42,500 nucleotides of DNA from Symbiodinium natans (taxonomy: Eukaryota > Sar > Dinophyceae > Suessiales > Symbiodiniaceae). Each line of letters opens with the position of its first letter. The first letter of the stretch is position 1. The translations under genes and the position numbers were made by a program. This document shows, one piece after another, positions 18,108 through 25,379 of this stretch. Below the pieces are notes generated by a model that saw only the letters and a program-made list of their open reading frames with translations, had not been told where the DNA came from and did no database searches. The stretch spans positions 417,435 to 459,934 of the forward strand of contig CAJNDS010002270.1 in assembly GCA_905221605.1 (NCBI GenBank), in the 5' to 3' direction.

Positions 18108-20853
18108 TGTGGGCCATGAAGTTGACTTCATGTGGGTTTAGGGTTTAGGGTTTAGGGTTTAGGGTTTAGGGTTTAGGGTTTAGGGTTTAGGGTTTAGGGT
18201 TTAGGGTTTAGGGTTTAGGGTTTAGGGTTTACGGTTTGCTGAAGCAGGCACGATAGTGCCAGCTAGAACTAGCTGCTACCCTTAGACGGCTAAACTCGTG
18301 TCATGCTGCAAGTGTCTGAAGAGGGGCGGCTCCGCTGCTTGAACATGGCTGGACTGGCTCCGCATCCTGGATTCTGCAGGTCAAGCGCCTAAGAATCAGG
18401 AAAGGTGTTGAAGCCACTAGCTAAGCCTTGCTTACTACGGAACAGAATTCCTACTGAGAACCTTTGCTTATACGCTTGTGCCTTCTTGCCTGGGCTTTGG
18501 AGTACTATACTTTAATACTTTTTTTGTTTTGGGTTCCCATTATAGCTACTTATACCTAAAAAGTATATACTTTTTTTCTCTGGGTCTACTCCAGAGGTAG
18601 GTTGCAGTATTTGCACCAGAGTTGATGCAGATGCTGCATCGCGACGGCAGCCTTTGTCGGTTGCTGACGGAACTCGCAGACACTGCGGGAGTTTCTGGGC
18701 CCCGAAGCTCCAGAGGGTTTAGGGTTTAGGGTTTAGGGTTTCGGGTTTAGGGTTTAGGGTTTAGGGTTTAGGGCCTTTGCACAAGTGCCCTCTCCATAAT
18801 CCAGTGCCGGGTTGACCGTCAAGGCTGGTCGTCTTTATTTGAGCATCGGGCCAGGGCCGTCAGGGGTCTGCCACCAACGCTGGCGCTATGCTTTCTTGAC
18901 GAAAACGACATTAGCCCCCCCCCCCCCCCCCTTGTTGAGCCCAAAAGCTTTTCTCACTCATAAACCGCAGCGTCCAGAACCCAAGTATAACTTAAACCCT
19001 AAACCCCAAACCCCAAGCCCTAAACCCAGCTGTACTTAGAGCCTCCGAATAGACGAGGCTCATTGGCGTTGTTGGCCAGATTCTCAGTGAGCATGGTAGC
19101 TCCTGTGGGGTGGACGGGATCATATTGCGGTTTGCACGGTTACGGGTTTGAGGGTTAGGGTATAGGGAACCCAAACCCCAAACCCCAAACTCTGGGCTAA
19201 AGTTGCTTGCGTGCCGTCCCAAAGCTTTCCTTGGGACCAAAGGAACCCCAAAAGGGTTTATGGTTCATATACCTAGATAGGGATGATGGTAGTGGAGGGT
19301 TTATGACCCCCAATTTTAGAGTTCAAGGTTGAGGGTTAAAGGTTGAGGGTCTTTGAAGCCTTTTCCTTGACTCCTAGGTCATCAGATCCTAAACATGATG
19401 GGACAGTAAGGCTTCTTGACTTGTCCCATGGGTAGGGTTTAGGGTTAGGGTTTAGGTTTTAGGGTTTAGGGTTAAGGGTTTCGGGTTCAGGATTTGGGGT
19501 TTAGGGGTTAGGGTTAGAACCCTCAGCTTGTTCAAAGTTCAGGGTTTAACGCTTCGGTTGTCTCCCTTTCCCGCGATGAGCAAGCTTGAGGCGACTAAGG
19601 TCTTGCAAACCTTCCTTAAACCTTGAACCCTAAATCTTCAGAGGCTACATCCAAAACCCCGACACGTCTGTCCTTCGAGTGGGTTTGGGTTTTGGGAGGC
19701 TCCGTAGGGTGTTGCTTCATGGTGCAGGGATGGGTTTAGGCCTCGGAGCTCAAGATCGAGAATGGATTGGGGTGTGTCTTTCGTGCCTACATCCTCGTTG
19801 AGGGGCAGCGGGCTCTCTGGGCACTGGCACTAACCGTAAGTCCTAACGCTAAACCCTAAACTCTTAAACCCTTAACCCCCTAAACCTAAACCTTAAACCC
19901 GAAACCCGAAACCCTACACCCCACTCCAGAGTCCTAAACTCTAACCCCTAAACCCTAAAACCCTAAACCTCACTCCAGAGTCCTAAACTCTAACCCCTAA
20001 ACCCTAAAACCCTAAACCTTAAACCCTAAACCCCTGAACCCTAAACACTAAACCCTAAACTCTGAACATCTAACGCCCAGGTGGTGGTGCTTTTCCCGCA
20101 TCGCTGCCGCCTGCGACAAGCTCGGCTGTGTCCTGGCGATAAAAGCTCTTTGGGTTTATGCAAGGTGTATGATATAGGGGTTTAGGGTTTAGGGTCTAGG
20201 GTTTAGGGTGTATAATATTAATATAGGGGTGGGAATAATGACTACTAGATTCCCTTATGGCCCCTTTGTAATTATACTATAACCACCCCCCAAACCCTAT
20301 TCTAATTCTGCAGGCCCCTGTATCATTTAGAGTTTAGGGTTTAGCGCTGAAAGGCTCAGGGTACTTAGGAAGTGGGGTTATCAGTAAGCGAACTACACTT
20401 ACCATCACTTACAAGGCCTATATATGGGCCAGCATAGGCGCACCCCCCCCCCCCTTCCCCCCCCATGGTATCCCCCCCCTAGGTTTAGGGTTTAGGGTTG
20501 AGGGTTTCGGGTTTAGGTCCTAGGTTTAGGGTTTAGGGTTTCGGGTTTAGGGTTCGAGTGTAGGGTTTAGGGTGTAGGGTGCTTGTGGGTCGGGTAGTTA
20601 AGGGGTGGCTGGGACAGCGGCGGATCTTGTGCCGCTAGGCCCAGACCCCTGCCTGGAGGTTCGTGGTACTTGTTAACCAACCAATTATAGCTGTACTTAT
20701 AGTTATACTTATGGCTATATTAGGGTAGTTAAGGGGCTTATTAGTGGGTTACAAGGACCGTTACAATTGGTGAGTCAGTGCCATGAATCTCCAAGTGGGA
20801 GGAAAGACGAGAAAGTAGATACTCTTTTCACAGCCTCGAAAGCTACCCAATAG
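16397..20853 (+). CDS. Gene model 3: 17-exon gene, 362 residues, unknown protein
   Basis: Best-supported model. Exons 16397-16427, 17099-17193, 17332-17390, 17543-17577, 17867-17963, 18039-18135, 18380-18404, 18608-18716, 18786-18933, 19040-19086, 19378-19405, 19543-19599, 19755-19835, 20081-20164, 20314-20331, 20639-20658, 20796-20853 total 1089 nt. Every junction keeps the frame with a GT donor and an AG acceptor, and no internal stop appears. The start ATG has an in-frame TAA four codons upstream. The end is TAG, although a GTAGAT donor at 20815 could carry the gene onward. There is a 23-codon Ser run near residue 106. The segment GLPPTLALCFLD faintly recalls the LPPxLxLxL box of ubiquitin-specific proteases; I see no catalytic Cys or His box, so I do not assign it. 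Introns hold telomeric repeat, a minisatellite and MITEs. Confidence 0.7.
16610..17012 (+). repeat. 51-63 bp minisatellite, six copies
   Basis: Units carry ATGGATCAAATTCTCCAATT, CGTGC..AACAATGGGGGGTC and a GGGGTCGGA stretch. Copies start near 16669, 16730, 16782, 16845, 16907 and 16958. Open frames on both strands follow from the repeat. It lies in the first intron of gene 3. Confidence 0.85.
17099..17193 (+). CDS. Exon 2, gene 3 (LFVFWAGSCKAVPRPSEVVP)
   Basis: The acceptor is GGCATACAG with a GTAGTA donor. The hydrophobic start is followed by a Pro/Arg-rich part and ATAFYSSVF. Phase 1 in, phase 0 out. Confidence 0.55.
17332..17390 (+). CDS. Exon 3, gene 3 (ALRIEGRGSLVKRTSVGCQ)
   Basis: The exon lies between TATCCTGCAG and GTTTAGGG, the donor being the telomeric repeat. 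Phase 0 in, phase 2 out. Confidence 0.65.
17543..17577 (+). CDS. Exon 4, gene 3 (ILSAPALQCAF)
   Basis: A 35-nt exon between TTCAAAAG and a GTAAAC donor. Only this frame agrees with the exons on both sides. Confidence 0.5.
17867..17963 (+). CDS. Exon 5, gene 3 (AARYLSAWDSDMRNPRPEII)
   Basis: A pyrimidine-rich acceptor, CCCTTTTCTGCAG, and a CAAG|GTTTCG donor bound 97 nt. It continues KQTEWKMSCS. Only one frame is open. Confidence 0.75.
18039..18135 (+). CDS. Exon 6, gene 3: Ser run then NVGHEVDFMW
   Basis: An (AGC)23 array (18037-18105) is read as poly-Ser, followed by ten non-repetitive codons and a GTTTAGGG donor. Phase needs an acceptor inside the array (AG|C); each unit offers one, so the Ser run may vary in length. 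Confidence 0.6.
18136..18234 (+). repeat. G-strand telomeric tract from the donor
   Basis: Fourteen units starting exactly at the donor of exon 6 of gene 3. Confidence 0.95.
18380..18404 (+). CDS. Exon 7, gene 3 (VKRLRIRK)
   Basis: A 25-nt micro-exon between GATTCTGCAG and GTGTTG. Phase 0 in, phase 1 out, both matching. Confidence 0.6.
18495..18596. mobile_element. Family-E element in an intron of gene 3
   Basis: CTTTGGAGTACTATACTTTA at the left and GGTCTACTCCAGAG at the right, shared with the copy at 946. It fills half of intron 18405-18607. Confidence 0.65.
18608..18716 (+). CDS. Exon 8, gene 3 (FAPELMQMLHRDGSLCRLLT)
   Basis: The acceptor is AGGTTGCAG. The single open frame continues ELADTAGVSGPRSSRG. 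The donor is the start of the 69-nt telomeric intron. The upstream intron contains a family-E element. Confidence 0.75.
18717..18785 (+). repeat. 69-nt intron made of TTTAGGG
   Basis: Complete intron of gene 3. The first 58 nt are eight telomeric heptamers (one with TTTCGGG), then CTTTGCACAAG. The donor is GTTTAG and the acceptor CACAAG; both flanking exons agree in phase. Confidence 0.7.
18786..18933 (+). CDS. Exon 9, gene 3 (GALSIIQCRVDRQGWSSLFE)
   Basis: The acceptor is TTTGCACAAG. It continues HRARAVRGLPPTLALCFLDEN, then a C17 run (18915-18931) read as five Pro, then CTT|GTTGAG. The upstream intron is almost pure TTTAGGG. The GLPPTLALCFLD stretch is the only hint of a known motif. Confidence 0.65.
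19040..19086 (+). CDS. Exon 10, gene 3 (SLRIDEAHWRCWPDS)
   Basis: The acceptor is TGTACTTAG with a consensus-like GTGAGC donor. Phase 0 in, phase 2 out. Confidence 0.6.
19378..19405 (+). CDS. Exon 11, gene 3 (SSDPKHDGT)
   Basis: A 28-nt exon between CTTGACTCCTAG and GTAAGG, both close to consensus. It completes a phase-2 codon and exits in phase 0. Confidence 0.55.
19543..19599 (+). CDS. Exon 12, gene 3 (GLTLRLSPFPAMSKLEATK)
   Basis: The acceptor is AAAGTTCAG with a GTCTTG donor. The exon is 19 codons, phase 0 on both sides. Confidence 0.55.
19755..19835 (+). CDS. Exon 13, gene 3 (IENGLGCVFRAYILVEGQRA)
   Basis: The exon lies between GAGCTCAAG and the canonical GTAAGT. It has 27 codons in phase 0. 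The other two frames are closed. Confidence 0.75.
20081..20164 (+). CDS. Exon 14, gene 3
   Basis: The borders are AACGCCCAG and AAG|GTGTAT. In phase 0 it reads VVVLFPHRCRLRQARLCPGD. A second open frame (WCFSRIAAACDKLGCVLAIK) has better third positions but needs the intron to end one base later. Borders are firm, frame less so. Confidence 0.55.
20195..20300. mobile_element. Family-L element in an intron of gene 3
   Basis: GGGTGGGAATAATGACTACT and TATACTATAACCACCCCCCA. Its reverse complement resembles 24105-24190. Confidence 0.45.
20314..20331 (+). CDS. Exon 15, gene 3: 18-nt micro-exon (APVSFR)
   Basis: A pyrimidine-rich acceptor (TCTAATTCTGCAG) and a GTTTAG donor bound 18 nt in phase 0. It may be skipped without breaking the frame. 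Confidence 0.4.
20639..20658 (+). CDS. Exon 16, gene 3 (AQTPAW)
   Basis: A 20-nt exon before the GTTCGTGG donor that lies in the left inverted repeat of element 20653-20795. Phase 2 out, completed by T20796. Confidence 0.5.
20653..20795 (+). mobile_element. Family-A introner (exact intron 20659-20795)
   Basis: The element has ends CTGGAGGTTCGTGG and CCATGAATCTCCAAG, imperfect inverted repeats. The left repeat holds the GT donor and the right repeat ends in the AG acceptor. Removing 137 nt joins two exons in frame. The interior is AT-rich (ACTTATAGTTATACTTATGG). Confidence 0.75.
20796..20853 (+). CDS. Exon 17, gene 3 (GRKDEKVDTLFTASKATQ, TAG)
   Basis: The exon starts immediately after the right inverted repeat (CTCCAAG). 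The frame joins the previous exon and ends at TAG 20851-20853. A GTAGAT at 20815 could act as donor if the gene continues. Confidence 0.5.
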
Positions 20854-21226
20854 TCCCTAAATCTAAACTCTAACAAAAGGGACTTGTCTACTGGACAGCT
20901 TATATCCACTTGTTTTAGACCACACAGGGTTAAGTGGGTAGGACTTAGGGTTCAGGGTTTAGGCTTTAGGGTTTAGGGTCTACAGGGGTTACTCTGGGTA
21001 GTGTGTCTTGTCACCAACTAGGTTCGAATTGGGGGAGCCATCCTTTCTAACTCTACAAACGGGCACCGTTCTGAGTTTTCAGCCTCAAAACCATGGGACC
21101 TCCCTGACTACACCCTTCCCGCAAAAAGGTGCTTGATTTTGGGTAGGGGGTAGAATTACAAGGAGGGGAGCGGTTTGGATCTCAGTCAAGTTTGGAACAG
21201 CCTTGTTTCTCAACCCCCAGGTTTGT

Positions 21227-21335
21227 ATGAAGTAGGGTTTATATTTCTTGTACCCCCAAGGGACACCCAATACATACACTCACCAATATTAAAAGGGATC
21301 TTATATACACTCACCAAAAACAGACATATAAACCC
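21227..21335 (-). mobile_element. Family-J element, opposite orientation
   Basis: ATATTTCTTGTACCCCCAAG and ATACACTCACCAATAT are the reverse complement of the segment at 5490-5550. Confidence 0.55.
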
Positions 21336-21356
21336 TGCCCAAAACCCCAAACCTTG

Positions 21357-21459
21357 CTAGCCCAGTGGTACCCTTTTCCCTTTTTTGGGGTTCAAGGCTC
21401 CCGTATAAAGTAACCAACCAAAAAAGGGTGCCCTGATTATAATATGGTTACTGGGCCTC
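21357..21459. mobile_element. Family-D element
   Basis: CTAGCCCAGTGGTACCC and GGTTACTGGGCCTC are inverted ends. The interior has GTAACCAACCAAAAAAGGGT. Confidence 0.65.
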
Positions 21460-21671
21460 AAGAAACCGAAAGTACAGCCTTCAAAACTGCCCCAAGCCCT
21501 AAAACCCTCCACAAGGGCGCCCCGAAACGGCCCGCGGTGTAAGGCATAGGGAGCTCAGACACCAGCTGACTCGCCTGATTGCCAACCACCTAAACCCTAA
21601 ACCCTAAACCCTAAACCCTAAACCCTAAACCCTAAACCTCTAACCTTACCGGGAGCAGCGGGGGCCACCAG

Positions 21672-21718
21672 GTAATGCCTCAAACGCAGATGCTTGCACC
21701 GTCGAGCGCAGCGACCCG
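21672..21718 (+). CDS. Isolated exon candidate (NASNADACTVERSDP)
   Basis: The borders are GCCACCAG and CCG|GTGGGC, with mostly G/C third positions in this frame. A second frame (VMPQTQMLAPSSAATR) is also open. It may belong to the gene ending at 24611. Confidence 0.45.
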
Positions 21719-21762
21719 GTGGGCAAGCGCCTTAGGCCTCAGGCCTCTACAGGGCTTCCCTA

Positions 21763-22252
21763 AACCCTAAACCCTAAACCCTAAACCCTAAACCCTAAAC
21801 CCTAAACCCTAAACCCTGAACCCTGAACCCTGAACCCTGAACCCTAAACCCTAAACCCTAAACCCTAAACCCTTTCAGGGGGTGTGCTCTCTAGTTCTAG
21901 CGATCCCTGGCCTTTCCCCTTTAGGTGTACGTAAGATGGTCCCTTGCCTCCCTTGAAGGGTTCTGATGTATGGGCCCTTAATTTGCACAGGGGTTTAGGG
22001 TTTAGGGTTTAGGGTTTAGGGTTTAGGGTTTAGGGTTTAGGGTTTAGGGTTTAGTGTTTAGGGTTTAGGGTTTAGGGTTTAGGGCATATAAGGGGTACGT
22101 AAGGGGTACCCTTTTCAAGGGCCCAGAATATACGGTCTTCCAGGAGGGCATCAGATGACTCCGCAGACTTTGCTTTAGGGTTTAGGGTTTAGGGTTTAGG
22201 GTTTAGGGTTTAGGGTTTAGGGCTTAGGGCTTAGGGTTTAGGGTTTAGGGTT
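21763..22252. repeat. C-strand then G-strand telomeric tracts
   Basis: C-strand 21763-21873 (with four CCCTGAA), G-strand 21991-22084 and 22176-22252, so the tracts face each other. Confidence 0.9.
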
Positions 22253-22385
22253 TTACGTGCTTGAAAGAACCGGTGGCAGACGTCAATGCCCATGAAAGCA
22301 TACATAGGTTTAGGCCATTCCAAGCGTCCCTTAGGGCACTTAAGGGGCTTCCATGTGGGTTTTAAGTGCAGCTATAACTGTGTGA

Positions 22386-22406
22386 TAAGTACCACGAACC
22401 TCCAAG
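22386..22406 (+). mobile_element. Family-A right end
   Basis: TAAGTACCACGAACCTCCAAG-like end directly before the reading frame of gene 4. The left end is not recognisable. Confidence 0.5.
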
Positions 22407-22423
22407 CCCCCAAAAACCGAACT

Positions 22424-22638
22424 TGAGACTGCGATGTTGGGAAGCCGGTGGAATCTACGTCTCTGAGAAGCAAAGCTTTTGCCAAGCTTTCGTCTCAGGT
22501 TTCTCACGTTGCAGACACAGCTGTCATGAAGCAGCTGGATTACACACTCGACCAGACTCCCCACGAGATCCGGAGAAAACTGCTGGGCCTCATCGAAAGT
22601 GGCTTTTACGATGCACGGAACACTGAGGCACACTGGGC
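22424..22638 (+). CDS. Exon, gene 4 (QVSHVADTAVMKQLDYTLDQ)
   Basis: The frame is open from 22424 and continues TPHEIRRKLLGLIESGFYDA. The donor is GC|GTGTTT, phase 2. The acceptor is uncertain: candidates are GAGAAG or GCAAAG near 22470. A second frame is open over the first half. Confidence 0.65.
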
Positions 22639-24611
22639 GTGTTTTAGGGTTTAGGGTTTAGGTTTCAGGCTTTATTATTTAGGGTTCAGGGTTTAGGGTT
22701 TGGGGAGTTTAGGGGCCATTTTTCCTTGAGAACCGAATGAACCCTAGTCTGGGACCATCTACCACCACTAGTATCTCGCATAGTGCTCGAATCCCCGAGT
22801 TGTGCTCATGGACCACAAGCCCTTTCATTTTTAGGTTTAGGGTTAGGGTTTAGGGTTTAGGGTTTAGGGCTTAGGGCTTAGGGCTTAGGGCTTAGGGTTT
22901 AGGGTTTAGGGTAAAGGGTAAAGGGTAAAGGGTAAAGGGTAAAGGGTCTAGGGTCTGGGGTTTGGGGTTTAGGGTTTAGGGTTTAGGGTTTAAGGTTTAG
23001 GGTTTAGGGTTTAGGGCGTCTCGCCGCGCAGCGGCAGTAAGTACCATGTGCCAATGGCGCCCCTACACACCCAGGGGGTGTCGGGGGGCGGCATGTCACG
23101 CGAAGGCATCTATTTTCAAAGCAATGCAACAATTTTCATTGGTGGTGGCTTCTTTCTCGCCACCCGCTGTGAGCTCTCACAGGCCACCACCCAAACCACT
23201 GCCTTTTAGGGTTTAGGGCTGTCGCCCTCAATTCCCACCATTGTTTTCCAACCTTCAAAGGGTGGGGGAGAGGGGAACCAGGGGGCCCCCCAGGGAAACG
23301 TCCTCCGAAGGATTCCGGCCCAGGCTGATATTCGATCATGGGGGTTCCCTTTGTAAGTTTAAGGCACCACGTAAGTGGTCCTGAAGCAAGGCTCAGCCCT
23401 AGTAGGGGCTGCATTCGACCATTCTCTAATGGCACCACCCATTGTCCATCCAGTAAAGGTGTGTCTCGCTGCCGGGTTTAGTTCTGGGTCCATGCACCCT
23501 AGTAAAGGGTGGGTACGGCCTCAGCAGGCCGGGTGGGAATTTAGGGTTTAGGGTTTAGGGTTTAGGGTTTAGAGTTCACCCAAAAGTCACTCAGGCAAGC
23601 CCCCACCGGCGACTGGAGCATGAGCTTCTCCGTGCCTGGCACCCGGCGTGTAGGGCATCCGGTCTAGCCTCCCCAAAACCCTACATCCTATCATTTTGCA
23701 AACCTTAAACCCTCACTGCATGCGGAAGTTGGGTGGGCGGGGGAGGGGGAGGGGGGGAGGGGGGAGGGGGGTTCTGATTGTAATTACTTGTGATCCCTAC
23801 AGGGACAGGGGGGGCGGGGGGGGGTCGGTCGGTCGTGTGCACAAGGATAAAAAATCGAACATTTGGAACGGACAGCCTGACTGCTTGGTAGAAACCCGAG
23901 ACCAATCCAAACTCCAAGACAAAGCAGATACAGACCCGGCAGAGCATCCCTCCCCATGAAAACAGGTGAGGATAAGAGTGCGAAGCAAAACAAAACGCCC
24001 GAAAAACTACACTTTCGCTGACGTGCTGCCAGTCTTTCTCGTATTTGCCCACTCAGGCTCAGAAAGAAGTTTGACCTAATGAGGTTAGTATAGGGGCCGA
24101 AATACTTCAAATAGGTGGGGGGTTATGATAGCAGAATTATATAGGAACCACAAGGGAATACTATTAGTATTTATTCCGACCGCTAAATTACTCTAAGGTG
24201 GGGCTTTAAGTGGGTTGCAGGTATCGCCTTGGCAGCTACCTTGACCATCCCCTTCCCAGAAGAACCCTCGATCAAGCCTTTTTCGGGGCCTTTTGTATTT
24301 TCTTGAAGGATACGACGATAGTTAGCGTGCCGCGGACTTTCGCGGGACCCCAACCCCAAAACCCTAAACCCTAACCAAATTCTGAACCCCAAGCCTGAAC
24401 CCCCCAAAAACTAAACCCTAAACCCCAAACCCTGAACACCCCAAACCCCACACCCCCAAACCCCAAGCCCCAAACCCCAAACCCCAAACCATAAACCCTA
24501 AACCCCAAACCCTAAACCCTATACCCTAAACCCTAAACCCTAAACGAGGCTGGCGAGTCGAAGGTCGTCTCTGAGAAGGCGATTTCTCGGCAGGCGGCCT
24601 TCTTGGGCTGA
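22424..24611 (+). CDS. Gene model 4: 3' part of an unknown gene, ends in TGA
   Basis: Exons: 22424-22638 (true start uncertain), 23595-23647, 23803-23831 (tentative), 23892-23965, 24221-24320, 24549-24611. Phases agree throughout when the tentative Gly-rich exon is included. The protein has a helical segment (VMKQLDYTLDQ, EIRRKLLGLIESGFYDARN), a Lys/Gln-rich stretch (SKTKQIQTRQS), a hydrophobic LDQAFFGAFCIFL and a C-terminus ending ISRQAAFLG. I do not recognise it. It may be the downstream part of gene model 3 if the TAG at 20851 is spliced around. Confidence 0.6.
22831..23017 (+). repeat. G-strand tract with (GGGTAAA)5 block
   Basis: Unit changes run TTTAGGG, CTTAGGG (four), TTTAGGG, TAAAGGG (five, 22909-22948), then TTTAGGG. 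Confidence 0.9.
23595..23647 (+). CDS. Exon, gene 4 (QAPTGDWSMSFSVPGTR)
   Basis: The acceptor is GTCACTCAG. One base completes the Ala codon left by 22638. The donor is GTGTAG, phase 1. Confidence 0.65.
23803..23831 (+). CDS. Tentative Gly-rich exon, gene 4
   Basis: A G-rich 29-nt piece after GATCCCTACAG reads TGGAGGGRS and ends at GTCGTG. It is kept mainly because it converts phase 1 to the phase 0 needed downstream. Confidence 0.35.
23892..23965 (+). CDS. Exon, gene 4 (KPETNPNSKTKQIQTRQSIP)
   Basis: The exon lies between CTTGGTAG and the canonical AACAG|GTGAGG. It is polar and Lys/Gln-rich. Phase 2 out agrees with the next exon; the other two frames are also open, so phase is the deciding evidence. 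Confidence 0.6.
24075..24190 (-). mobile_element. Family-L element, opposite orientation
   Basis: GTGGGGGGTTATGATAGCAG, AACCACAAGGGAATACTATT and TATTTATTCC mirror the copy at 20195. It lies in the intron before 24221. Confidence 0.45.
24221..24320 (+). CDS. Exon, gene 4 (YRLGSYLDHPLPRRTLDQAF)
   Basis: The acceptor is GGGTTGCAG. It continues FGAFCIFLKDTTI. A GTTAGC donor at 24321 gives phase 0; the frame stays open further, to the telomeric tract. Confidence 0.65.
24549..24611 (+). CDS. Terminal exon, gene 4 (AGESKVVSEKAISRQAAFLG)
   Basis: The exon follows a C-strand telomeric tract and CTAAACGAG. It has 20 codons in phase 0 and then TGA. Confidence 0.65.
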   Translation, partial: AGESKVVSEKAISRQAAFLG

Positions 24612-24783
24612 AAGTATGGACCCCTACTGAGTAGGGTTTAGGGTTTAGGGCTAGGGTTTAGGGCTAGGCTGTCTACGATCGGGGGGGGGTTAGGGTTTAG
24701 GGCTTAGGGTTCGGAATTACAATCCTCACCACAGAAGCAGGAGTAAGAGCGCAAAAGCCTTGCCCCAGGCTCTACACCCGACT

Positions 24784-24950
24784 CAAGAAGCCCTTTTGAC
24801 TTAGCAAATAGGGTTAGTAAGGTGGCTTATCGGTTTAGGGTTTAGGGTTTAGGGTTTAGGGTTTAGGGTTTAGGGTTTAGGGTTTAGGGTTTAGGGTTTA
24901 GGGACTTCTAGGGGATACTTGGTAGACTCACGAAGTCAAAAGAGCTGCGG
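24784..24950. mobile_element. Family-F element split by a telomeric tract
   Basis: Left AAGAAGCCCTTTTGACTTAG, right GAAGTCAAAAGAGCTGCG. In between lie GTTAGTAAGGTGGC, a pure G-strand TTTAGGG tract (24832-24903) and the rest of the element. Confidence 0.6.
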
Positions 24951-25204
24951 ACTCTAAGTAACCCCACACCCCGCCCTGGTAGCACTGTTCTTCTTCCTTT
25001 TTGGGGCTTTAGGGTTTAGGGTTTAGGGTTTAGGGTTTAGGGTTGAAGGCTTCCCTTTGTTTAAGTTGCGTAGGGTTCCCTTCCCTTCTTCTCTTTGCTT
25101 CAGGAGAACCTTGAGAACCCGAACGGTTTAGGGTTTAGGGTGTATTGTTTAGGGTTTCGGGTTTAGGTTTTCGGGTTTAGGGATTATCTCAGAGCAACGC
25201 ACAG

Positions 25205-25379
25205 AAAAGTAGGTGGGCTCACCGAGACACAACGAGGCCTCAAGGACTCTGGGAGTAGGCGGCCCGAACGCATCGTAGAATGTTTCACGGCGCACGAAAC
25301 TCCTTCTGAATACTCTGCACTAGAGTGTGAGCGCTGCTCCCTGTCGCAAGCATCCCAAGGACATCACAAAAGTGCGCCT
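25205..25379 (+). CDS. Exon, gene 5 (ERIVECFTAHETPSEYSALE)
   Basis: The frame is open for 58 codons after AACGCACAG, starting KVGGLTETQRGLKD and ending SQASQGHHKSAP. A GTAATG donor gives phase 0. GTGAGC at 25325 is an alternative donor. Confidence 0.65.

Larger units (their letters stand above)
20854..22423. other. Repeat-rich interval with two weak exon candidates
   Basis: The stretch contains family-J and family-D elements, four telomeric tracts (21592-21636, 21763-21873, 21991-22084, 22176-22252) and part of a family-A element. The only open pieces with splice-like borders are 21559-21590 (HQLTRLIANHL) and 21672-21718. Confidence 0.5.

Noticed and set aside
18786-18933. Firm assignment of gene 3 as a ubiquitin-specific protease
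   Set aside because: Only one short LPPxLxLxL-like stretch is visible, and no catalytic Cys or His box was found in the joined exons.
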